In this document: in pieces, positions 25,201 through 37,200 of the stretch
Position numbering within the stretch: position 1 is the stretch's first letter
Layout: each line of letters starts with the position of its first letter
Source: Aspidapion aeneum
Lineage: Eukaryota; Arthropoda; Insecta; Coleoptera; Brentidae
Reading direction: 5' to 3'
NCBI GenBank assembly: GCA_963576565.1
Contig: OY755046.1
Coordinates: forward strand, 67,981,719-68,045,718
Length of the DNA stretch: 64,000 bases
Translations under genes and position numbers: made by a program
Notes under the pieces: model-generated
What the model was told of the DNA's origin: nothing
Seen by the model: the letters and a program-made list of their open reading frames with translations, nothing else
Database searches by the model: none

Positions 25201-28200
25201 TCTATCCCGTCATTTCTTAAACGTTCTTGTTTAATTTTAAGTTGATCAGTATGACGTCGCCATGTTAATCCACAATCCGTTTGGACCAAATAAGTTATAC
25301 TACCTAAAATATTAACTATTGTACCAGAACACCATGCTGGTTGATTAGTTCTATAATCTCTAGCCCAAATGCGTTGCTGCTCTTCAAAATAAACATCTTT
25401 TTTAGAATTATAATATTCTGTTTGGTATTGTTGTTTATATTGAACAACACTTTCAGTAGAAGGAATTAAAAAATCAAATTTATTTCTTAAATTTCTTCCT
25501 AGCAATAACTTTGCTGGTGTTTCCCCCGTCGTAGTATGTGGGGTGTTCCTGTATTGAAACAAAAATCTGTTTATCACTAAATGATAATCGCAATGAACAT
25601 TTTCGTGTTTTGCTTTTAAAATAGCGTTTTTCATTATTTTAACCGCGCTTTCTGCCAATCCGTTTGTAGCAGGGTGATATGGCGCACCGGTTAAATGTTT
25701 TATACCGCTGGCAGTTAAAAAATCTTGAAATTCCGATGAACAAAATGTTTTTGCATTATCCGTAGTTACTTCTAACGGTAAACCATAGCGTGCAAAAAGG
25801 TCTCTGAAAATCTTAATTGTAGCTGTAGCTGTTAATTTATTAACCTCAAAGCACTCCAACCATTTTGAAGTAGCATCCTGAATAATCAAAAATTCTCTAT
25901 TTGACAATGGTCCAAAAAAATCGGCATGTAATCTACTCCAAACTTTTTTAGGCCACTCCCACAACGCTAAAGACGTTTTTGGAGGATTACTTGCATATAT
26001 TGCACAAGAATTGCAATTTTTACAAACATTTTCTATTTGCAAGTCCATTTTAGGCCACCATACATAAGATCGCGCAAAATTTTTTGTTTTAACGATTCCC
26101 ATGTGTGTACCGTGCAATTCTTTTAGAATGTAATTATGAAATTTCTTAGGTATAATTACTCTGTAACCCCATAACAAACAATTTTGTTCAATATTTATTT
26201 CATTTTTTCGAACAAAAAATGGTTTTATGTCCTCACTAGGACATTTTTCTGGCCAACCATGTTTCACAAAAAACACAATTTTGCTTAAAGTCGGATCAAC
26301 CGCTGTTTCTCGTTTAATTTGCTGAAAGTTAACAGGTAATTGTGATTCCTGATAAAAATTTACATGTGAAATAGATAAATGTGTATCATTTAAATATGAA
26401 AAATTCGTAATTGGATCTTTAGAGGTTTTCAATGGCAATCTAGATAAAATACTCGCCAATATATGGGCACCTAAGCTCACACTAGGTTCTATAGATGTAG
26501 AGTACGGGTGAGCTAATATAACTAAAAACTTAAATATATTTTATTCAACTCCAAACTCAATTACCTATCGTTTGATACCACAAGCCATGTTTTAAGTTAA
26601 ACACGAATTTTTGGAATCTACCCCCACCCTTTGGTAAAAAACTAAAATATGTTTTGTTTAACTCTAGACCCAATTACCTTTCGTTTGATATCACACACGC
26701 CATATTTTCACTTAATCTCTAATTTTTTTAATCTACCCCCACCCTTTTTTTAAAACTAAAATTAATTTTGTTTAACTCCAGACTCAATTACCTTTCGTTA
26801 GATATCACACACGCCATATTTTCACATAAACTCTAATTTTTGAAATCTACCCCCACCCTCTTATTTGGCTTGTGCTCGGTGGATTTTGTTCATTTTTAAA
26901 TGGGACCATCTCGACGCAAGATCCAGCCAAGGTACCAAACTTCATTAAAATCGGACAAGCGGTTTTTGAGTTATGCGCGTTGGTCGTTACAGACAGACAG
27001 ACATACAGACAGACAGACAGACAGACAGACAGACGGCGCAACAAAAAAGTTTCAAAATCATCTGAAACGCAAAGATATATAAACATTTTTGAAATCGGAG
27101 CAACTTTTTTTTTTCTCGAAAAAATTAGGATCACTATAGCTCACACTACTATAGTATTGTTACAAATTTAAGTTATTTAAATTTTATAATTGGAATTTAT
27201 TTAGGTTTAGTGTAGTATTAGGTCGATTTATCTTAAGGTTGTATTCTTAGTCTAGGTTTTAGTTGCATTGTCTGTGGCTTGCGTTCGCGGTAGTGCGGGA
27301 ACTTTCCGGACGTCGAAGGCTGCCGAAAAGTTCGAGAGAGATGGACGATCCTATATATAGGGCCGGGGTCGCGCACCAGGCGGGCAGTCACAGATAGCGT
27401 GCTGTAATGGTCGTGAGATTAACACGAAGTTAATAGACCGATTATAGTAGTGAATTATTAGCAAGTTATTACTAAGTTTAAGTGCGTGTTTTTATACATA
27501 ATTTGTCGAAATAAATTGACGTATCGTTTTCAACAATTGCGAGTTTTAATTTGTCGTTGTGAACCCGTAACAGTATAGTAGTAGTGTGAGCTAAAATCTG
27601 CAACATTTTTCTCTGATGGAACCTCAGAGTAATATTACTCTAAGGATGGAACATATTTAATATCGTAGCTAAAAGCAGATAAAATATGTGCCCATCTTTG
27701 CAGTCTATTTGCCACAAAAACTGGTAAACTTTTGTGACTACCAAAAATCGTTAAAAGTGGTTTATGATCACTAAATAAGAGAAAATGTTGATTGTACAGG
27801 TATTGGTAAAAATTTTTTACCCCAAAAATTATTGCCAATGTCTCTTTTTCTATCTGTGAATAAGATAATTCTGCATTATTTAACAAACGTGAGGCAAATG
27901 CAATCGGTTTTTCTGACTTTTCGTCATCAAAACTATGACTTAAAGTTGCACCAATCGCAAACTGTGAAGCATCTACAGTTAATTTAATTTTTTTAGACGG
28001 GTCAAAGTGCGTTAAAACCGAAGATGACAAAAGCATATTTTTAGCCTTTTCGAAACTCTCACTACATTGAGAATTCCAATGCCATTCTACATTCTTTTTG
28101 AGTAAACTATACAAAGGTTTTAATATTTCAGAGGCATTTTTAATGAACTTGCAATAAAAATTTACAGCCCCCAAAAACGACTTTAACTCTGTAACATTTT

Positions 28201-31200
28201 TGGGAATAGGGACTTGCCTTATCGCAGCTACCCTTTCGTCTGAAGTGTGCAATCCCTCTTGGTCAATTCGATGTCCCAAATAGTCAACTGAAGATTTGAG
28301 TAAAAAACATTTTTCTCCACCACAATCTGAAAATCTCTTGAAAACTGCTTCTAAACGACTTAAATGTTCAATGTCATCCTTTCCCGTGACCAAAATGTCG
28401 TCCAAAAAACAAACTACCCCCTCCATTTTACTTAACATTTGTTCCATAATATTTTGAAAAATAGCTGGACAGCTAGTAATGCCGTAAGGTAACCTGGAAT
28501 AAGAAAATAGACCTTTATGCGTGCTGATGGTTACTAATTTTCTAGATTCATCCGTAAGTAAAATTTGCTGATATGCCTCAGAAAGATATATCTTTGAAAA
28601 TTTTTCTCTACCTTGCAGTTGAGAAAAAAGATACTCTATACGCGGTAGAGGAAAATGTTGAACTTGCTACACCGGATTTAATGTAATTTTAAAATCCCCG
28701 CATATTCTTACAGCTCCTGATTGTTTCAATACAGGCACAATCGGAGTGGCCCACTCCGAAAACTCAACTGGCACCAACACCTTATTTTTAACTAATCGCT
28801 CCAATTCATCCTCAATTTTAGGTTTTAAAGCAAAAGGTACAGGCCTTGGTTTAAAAAATTTCGGATTAGTCCCCTCTTTTACCTTTAAATCTATTTTAAA
28901 TTTATTAAAAGTGCCCATTTGGCCATCAAAAATATCCTTATATTTTTGCATTAGGTTTGAAACTTGCAGAGGTTCCACTTTATTTTTATCTGTGCCACTA
29001 GAGGCGTACTGAATTTTAGCTATGCCCAAATTTAACATATTTAATCCATTTCGACCTATAAGAGGTGGTCCTCCATTTTTTATTACGTAAATTTTTAAAA
29101 TATAAGATTTTTTTTCAATTACATTTAATTTAACGTAACCCAATGGTTCAAAACTATGACCTATGTAATCCCTTAATTCTAAATCATTTTTTTGTAAATA
29201 AACATTTTTAAAATGTTTTAAATATAATTTTTCAGATATTGCTGAATGTGCGAACCCTGAATCTGCCTCAAACCAAATGGGAATATTTTCTACTAATAAA
29301 TTTATAAAAGTAGGTTTAATATTGCCACTTTGATTAAAAATATCACCTAAAGAGCAATCTCTTAGGTTAAAAATAGAGTCTTCTGATAAATTTACCTCGT
29401 CCAACTGAGTTTCACTTAAAAAATTTTGATTTGCTCGTTTACACTGGGGTGCTAAATGCCCTTTAACCCCACACCGGTGACACGTACAGTTTTTAAAAGC
29501 ACAATTTAAAGTATAACTCACTCTTTCCAAAACTTCCAATAATAATACATAACATAGGAGCATTGAAGTAGGATTTGACCGCAAGGCTTTCATGTCAATG
29601 GCGCATGACGTCATTCAACGCATACTAGATAAAAATGAAAAACTTTAATTATCTCCGAAACCGCTCAATAAAACTATGACATATGATACATCATTTTGAT
29701 AAGAATTCAATGACGAATTCGAAACTTAATTAAAATATACGCCATTCCATAAGAAAAAGTGCAACTTTATGTCATATCTCAAAAAATAAAAGTGACAGTT
29801 AAAATTTAACTTTGCGGGTGAATTCCTTGTGACAAAGTCTATAAAAATTTCCACTAATAACGAAGTTATAGACCCCCTTCCAAAATGCAGACTTTTCAAA
29901 AAGCGTAGCTCAACGACGAGACGATATTTCAAAATGCGGTTTTCACTATAAGTCTTCTCTTGAAATTTGACCCTCGCAATGCGTGGTCAGTTTTTCTCTG
30001 TCTCCCCTGGAAGTACCTTAAATCCCCTAAAAGTGCCCAATTTGCCCTGTACATTTCAGGTTACAGTTACATGTTACATTGTTCTTTAGTTTTCTTTTTA
30101 CATATTTTCTTAAAAATCAGTAGTTTATGAGTTAAAGATCACTAAAGAAAACAATTCTGCACAAGCCAAAAGAGCGGCGAAATGTTTGGCCTCGTATGTC
30201 AAAAACTATTAGTCTGACAAACAAGCACATAATGGCATTTTTGTAGAAAATATTACTGCCCTTTTTGACAGCCATTTTTTCAAGAGGTCGAAAACTTAGG
30301 TATGTACAAGAATACTAAGAACCACCAACAAATACAGGTAACAGCTTTAAAAATAATCAAAAACGCACCTGCAAAAACTTCTGATCGTCATTATTCTTAA
30401 ACATTCCTCTGGCTAAAATTTCGCCTGCGGAGCTGTGCATGAACAGCGTTAAATTTTGATTGTCATTTGCGATTGTCCAATTCGCGTGAATTAGTCTTTT
30501 GACTGATGATCCTGGGGTGTCAAATGTGAAAGAGACTACGCTCAGATCTAAAAAAAACCAAAAATTAACAGTTTCGTTTTTTTAATAATTTTTATATTTT
30601 TAATATTTTTTAGGTTTTAAATATTTTTAACAATTTTATATTTTTTACATATTTAATTTTTTTTTATATTTGTTATATTTTCTATATTTTTTATAATTTT
30701 TATAATTTTTATAATTTTTATAATTTTTATAATTTTTATAATTTTTATAATTTTTATAATTTTTATAATTTTTATAATTTTTATAATTTTTATAATTTTT
30801 ATAATTTTTATAATTTTTATAATTTTTATAATTTTTATAATTTTTATAATTTTTATAATTTTTATAATTTTTATAATTTTTATAATTTTTATAATTTTTA
30901 TAATTTTTATAATTTTTATAATTTTTATAATTTTTATAATTTTTATAATTTTTATATTTTTTATAATTTTTATAATTTTTATAATTTTTATAATTTTTAT
31001 AATTTTTATAATTTTTATAATTTTTATAATTTTTATAATTTTTATAATTTTTATAATTTTTATAATTTTTATAATTTTTATAATTTTTATAATTTTTATA
31101 ATTTTTATAATTTTTATAATTTTTATAATTTTTATAATTTTTATAATTTTTATAATTTTTATAATTTTTATAATTTTTATAATTTTTATAATTTTTATAA

Positions 31201-34200
31201 TTTTTATAATTTTTATAATTTTTATAATTTTTATAATTTTTATAATTTTTATAATTTTTATAATTTTTATAATTTTTATAATTTTTATAATTTTTATAAT
31301 TTTTATAATTTTTATAATTTTTATAATTTTTATAATTTTTATAATTTTTATAATTTTTATAATTTTTATAATTTTTATAATTTTTATAATTTTTATAATT
31401 TTTATAATTTTTATAATTTTTATAATTTTTATAATTTTTATAATTTTTATAATTTTTATAATTTTTATAATTTTTATAATTTTTATAATTTTTATAATTT
31501 TTATAATTTTTATAATTTTTATAATTTTTATAATTTTTATAATTTTTATAATTTTTATAATTTTTATAATTTTTATAATTTTTATAATTTTTATAATTTT
31601 TATAATTTTTATAATTTTTATAATTTTTATAATTTTTATAATTTTTATAATTTTTATAATTTTTATAATTTTTATAATTTTTATAATTTTTATAATTTTT
31701 ATATTTTTTATAATTTTTATAATTTTTATAATTTTTATAATTTTTATAATTTTTATAATTTTTAGGTTTGTTGTATTTGTTATAATCCTTATACTTTTTA
31801 TATATTTTTAATAAAAATATATTGAAATTTTTTTTATATTTGTTATTTTATTTATATATATTTCTTACCTTTTCCCTCTATATACTTGTACTCAAATAGA
31901 TAAACATTCGCAGTGGGATCACTTTTCGTCAAGTAAATCTGAAAATCAGCCGGTCCGGCCAATATAAAATATGGCGCTTCCGCCATCTTGGATGCGTTTA
32001 TGAAGCTGTATTCGGTGCAGAGACTTAGGCCGAAGGTCTCCGAGACTGGTGGCCAGGAGCAGACTGAGTTGGAGACTTTGGAGACTTGGAGACCTGCTTG
32101 GGGTTCATCGATGTTCTTTTGTTTTACGAGAAGCTGAGATCTAAAAGGCCACAAAAAATACTATACCATACTGGAAAAAAAGCAGGTGTTTCGATTTAAA
32201 TAGAAGCAAAATATTTTCTTCATCCTCTCCGATCCATTGCATTTAAATGAAAATATCAAGTCAATATGTCAAGAAAGAAGAACTGATCAAAATGCTGGAT
32301 GCAGCAGCCAAAAATATAGGCTTGAGTATGAACTAAAATCATAACAAACACTAAAAATAATAATAATAATAAATAAAAAACCAAGAAAAAATAGAACAAA
32401 TAGAGGAATATATACATCTGAGAAAAATTATTAAACTAAAAAAAGAAAACCAAACAGCTGAAATCAAGAGACGAGTAGGATTGTCCTGGGCAGCATTGGT
32501 TAAATTAAGTTACATAATAAAATACAAAATATCGTCAGTCTCATCAGAAACAAGAAACCAGACCTGGACACTTACAAAATCAAACATGAATAAGGTAACA
32601 AAAGCCCAAAGATCAATGGAAAGACAAAAGCTAACAGATAGAAAAAGAAATAAATGGATAAGAAATAAAACAAAAGTAAGAGATGTCAGAGAAGAGATGG
32701 GCGGACGATTTAAAGAAACATCCAAAGTTTCTTCACAACAATTCAATTGTGCAAAAATACAAAAAATTAAACTTCTCTCAGTCTTTAATACTAGTGCTGA
32801 AACTTCTCTTTATGCATCAGTTCTAGAGAGATACTTCAACAAGGGGAGTATTGAATGTGCCACAAAGAACAAAAACTGAAAGAAAGAAGACCAGCTTATT
32901 TTGATCTCATCATAAATCCTGGAGAACTCCAAAATAAGTCTGACAAAATCAGTCTCTGTGCAAACAGACCTTAAAGCGATTAGCCAGGGACCGATGAATC
33001 TTTACCACACAGTCACACAGATGTGCCTACCAGGATTGAAAGAAACAAGAGACCAGACAGTCTTGCAAAGAAAGAAGCTGGATAGAACACCCTAATGTGA
33101 ATCAGAACCATTCTGTCGACTAATACAAATAAAAAAAGACATGAAATAATGGAAAATGGATCAGTTTTCGGAACTTGGAGGCAAAACTAGCTATACTATA
33201 AACAGCAGCCCATCCAGAAATACATCTTGGGGAGGAACGAAGTCTTTAGGGAGGCCCGAGGCCTCATGATGTCGTAGTTTATGCTAGTTTATTATTTTAT
33301 TCTTGAAATATGTGAAAATTATCCAAAAAAATCTTGGGCTTGGGGAGGGGGGCCGACGCCTTCTCCCTGGGTGCGCCTATGCTATATTGTTTACCTAGCT
33401 CCAAATAATCTGGCATTGCTCTTTTGCATGCTAAATTTGACGCTGACAAGCTTATAGCTTTTGAGTTTTATCTCTCCTTTGACAGAACTCGTAGTGAACA
33501 TGTTGGTCTTCAGTTTGATGCCAGTGCTGGCGTAAAAAGCACTAAGTGACATTTCAGCAGATATGTCAACCGAAGCCGTGGGTTCCAGGTTCGCAACCTA
33601 TTTAAAAAAATATATTATTATTATTATGTATTTATTTATTTCTATACCACACTATAGTCGGTTCGGTTCGGTTCGGTTCGGTTTTACTCACCAAGCTCAA
33701 CTCCTTATTGGCTGAAAACTTTTTGGAACTCAGCGATCCGGAGACTTTGACATTGACAGCTGACGTACCAATCAAAGACAGACTCAAAGGTAGGCCAGAA
33801 CCACTTGGAATGACATAAGACGCGTCTAAGAATAGAGCTGAGTGGTTATAGTTTATTTCTTTGCCTGACAGAATTTTCTTTAGTTGGTTGAGAAGGTTGA
33901 ATTTTTGTAAGGCGTCCATTATTTCTTGGTCTCCGTTGAATGAGGAGTATTTGAGGTCGTTTCCAAAAATTTTGAAGCCTAAAGATAGCTAAAATAAATT
34001 ACAATAATGGGTAAAACTGGACATTCAATGGCAGATCATAAGAGACTAATTTACCAAAAAAATTCTCACCTTTGGGTCTCTCTTAACTTTCTCAGTCTCC
34101 TTAACTTCTTCCACTTTTTGATCCACTGAGGATAGTTCGTTTTCCTTAACGTCTCTGGCCCATCGCATTTTTAAATCCTCCATTTTTTCCTTAATAATAT

Positions 34201-37200
34201 TACTTTTACTTTTGGGACCAAATAGATTTTCAAGATATTGTTCGAAGCCTTCAATTCTAGCATTTAACTAAAAAATATACAAGATTTTTTAAAGTCTTTT
34301 TAAAACCAAGCTTTTCTTCACACAGAAAGCATAGGACGTCCATTTTAAGTCCATTCTTGGTCCAGAACATGCAGTGGATGTCCATTGGACAACATGTCCT
34401 GTCTAGGTAGCTATCTCTTTTACATTATTTGTGGATATGTCTTGTGTAATTTTTACATACCTCTAATAGGTTTATGGACTCGCCAAATATGTCAACTGTC
34501 AAGTTAAGCATCCCAGTTTTTGGTATGTAAGAGGAGGGAGAGAATATGACGTTTGTTTCGTAGTTTCCACCTAAAAAAAATAGAACAGCTGTAGCTTTTT
34601 ATAAAGACTCAAAACATGCTCAAAACTAATTATCTGAATCGATTGACTATTGGTTACCTACCAAAATTGTAATCATCAAAAAACAAAGATCCATCTTTGT
34701 TATGAGAAAATTTCCGGATATCCGTACTAAACTTTTTGATAAGTTCATCTTCTGAAATCAAGCTTTGAATTTCCAATTTAAAAGGGTCAGCTGTCTTGAC
34801 CAGGTTGTGTAGGTGGGACCAGATAAAAGAACCCACTAAAAATTAAAAAAAAAAACATTATGCTTTAGATGTTCTCCAACAACCATAAAGGCTAAAAGAA
34901 GAAACCAAAATGATACTTGCCTTGATTTACTTCTTCAATTTTCAAGTTGTGAGCAATCTTCCTTACTAGCATATAGTTGGGACACTTCATCATTTGTAAA
35001 TATGAGGCAATTCTTACCTCTGTATCTTCTTCCATAGTTTGGTAAATCTCTTGAAAGTAGTCTAAAAGAAATTGATATTTATATATATATACATATATTT
35101 ATCGGTTTCACAACGTTCTACGTCTTCCGATACCCAATCTCCACTCGTTTCTGTTTGCCCATAATTCATCATCTAGGCCTCTTATTCTTATTTCACTGTC
35201 TATTCCTTCTCTCCAGCTTCTCCTTGGCCGTCCTCGTTTTCTTCGGCCAGTTGGTTTCCATTGTAGTATTTGTTTAGGTAGTCTTTCATCATTCATTCTT
35301 TGTACATGTCCGTACCACACTAATTGTTTTGTTCTTATATCATCCACTAAAGTACGTTCACCCACTGTCATAATTTCTCTTATTCATTGATTTGTAACTC
35401 TTTCTCTTTTTGATTTCCCTGCTGCTCTTCTCCAATAGTCCATCTCCGTAGCGGAAAGCATTTTTTCTGTTCTATCCTTGATTGGCCATACTTCTGAGCC
35501 TTTTGTAATAATACTTTTTACAATGGTGTTATATATAACCTTTTTGTTATGTTTTGATATACTTTGGTCCCAAATTATTCCATTTAATAAAGTTATTGCT
35601 TTTCTTCCTTGTACGTTTCGATCTTTTATAGCGGTGTCTGGTGTTCCGTCAGCTGTAATTTTTAGACCTAAGTATTACTCATCACAGGACTGAATTTGCT
35701 GCCCGGTATTTAAGATTAGATCCTGTTTCATTCCACCGATAAAAAATATACTATGTCTTATTGAGATTAACCTCTAGTCCCCACTTATTGTACTCTTCTA
35801 TTAGTTTTCGTGTCAATATTCGAGGTCGTCATAATCCTGAGCCACTACTATCTGATCATCGGCGAAACATAAAGTATACAAGGTTGTTTCGTCCAACAGA
35901 ATTCCCATGTTTTGGCATTTTCTCTTCCATACTTTAAGGACTTGTTCCAAGTATATCTTGAAGAGCGTAGGCGAGATACAGCAACCTTGTTTAAGACCTT
36001 TATTTACTTGAAAGCCTTTGGTTAGTTTTGCTTTTATTTTAACTTTTGCCTTACTATTGCGGTATAACTCTTTGATGGCCTTAAGTAGTTGTACGCTTAT
36101 TTTTGTGTTTTCCAACGATTTCCAAAGTAGATTTAGTGGTATACTATCATATGCCTTCTGCAAATCGACGTAAAGCAGATGCAGCTCTTGTCACATATAT
36201 ATTTCCTTCCTTTTTTGTGTATTGTGGATATATATGAAATGGATATTTCAGTCACTGAAATATTTGTAAATTTAGGAGGAAACCAAATTAAAGGAAGGAA
36301 AAATTATAAGAACGACTGAGGAGGTGTAATGGAGGAAGAATATTAATGAAGAACGGATCTCTTCTTACCTCTTGATCTTTCACATGGAGATCTTCTAAAA
36401 CTCTCAATAGCAGCAAGCCTTAAAGATACATCAATTGTCGAATCTTCAATTATTTTAAAAAGTTCTGTTTCAAATTCTTCAGATATTTCACCTATTGTAC
36501 CCAAAGATTTAAGAGTTACTATGATGTTGTCTGTTTCTTCTCTGGTATACTGGGTCCGTTTATTTGTCTAAAATAAATGTTGAATTAAAAGAAAACAATT
36601 CATACCTATTTTAGCTCACACTACTACTATACTATAGTAGTGTGAGCTATGGTGATCCTAATTTTTTCGAGAAAAAAAAAGTTGCTCCGATTTCAAAAAT
36701 TTTTATATATCTTTCCGTTTCAGCTGATTTTGAAACTTTTTTGTCTTGCTGTCTGTCTGTCTGTATGTCTGTCTGTCTGTCTGTCTGTCTGTATGTCTGT
36801 CTGTAACGACCAACCCGCATAACTCAAAAACCGCTTGTCCGATTTAAATGAAATTTTGTACCTAGGCTGAGCCTTGGGCCGTGGTGGTCCCATTAAAAAA
36901 TGAACGAAATCCACCGAACGCAAGTCACATAAAAGGGTGGGGGTAGATTTCAAAAATGAGAGTTTATGTGAAAATATGGCGTGTGTGATATCAAACGAAA
37001 GGTAATTAAGTCTGGAGTTAAACAAAAGGAATTTTAAGTTATTTAAAAAAAAGGGTGGGGGTAGATGTCAAAAATTAGAGTTTAAGTGAAAATATGGCGT
37101 GTATGATATCAAACAAAAGGTAAATGAGTCTGGAGTTAAACAAAATACATTTTAGTTTTTAAAAAAAGGGTGGGGGTAGATTTTAAAAATTAGAGTTTAA

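Larger units (their letters stand above)
24790..29556 (-). mobile_element. Ty3/Gypsy LTR retrotransposon, truncated and interrupted
   Basis: Order on the minus strand is zinc knuckle, protease, reverse transcriptase, RNase H, integrase, which is the Gypsy order. The 3' LTR starts TGTTATGTATTATTATTGG at 24988, after a purine tract AGGAGAGAGG. The same 40 bp recurs at 29515-29554 as the only remnant of the 5' LTR; a deletion joins it directly to the end of gag. The lower LTR boundary near 24790 is uncertain. It is interrupted by the element at 26449-27592. Confidence 0.85.
23737..30049. mobile_element. foldback element (CAGGGTG ends) carrying a nested Gypsy element
   Basis: Arms of about 450 bp at 23737-24185 and 29630-30049 are inverted copies, starting CAGGGTGTCCCAAATTGGGC on the left, and TA flanks both ends (23735-23736, 30050-30051). 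This is the outermost of four nested insertions in intron 16. Unlike its relatives it keeps a transposase fragment (24302-24570), so it may derive from the autonomous member. Confidence 0.82.

Noticed and set aside
26447..26480. Methionine at the start of the Gypsy integrase frame as a true start
   Set aside because: The first residues are encoded by the right end of the inserted element H, as its other two copies show.
30689..31763. CRISPR-like array
   Set aside because: No spacers; units are contiguous, A/T only, and lie in an intron of an animal gene.
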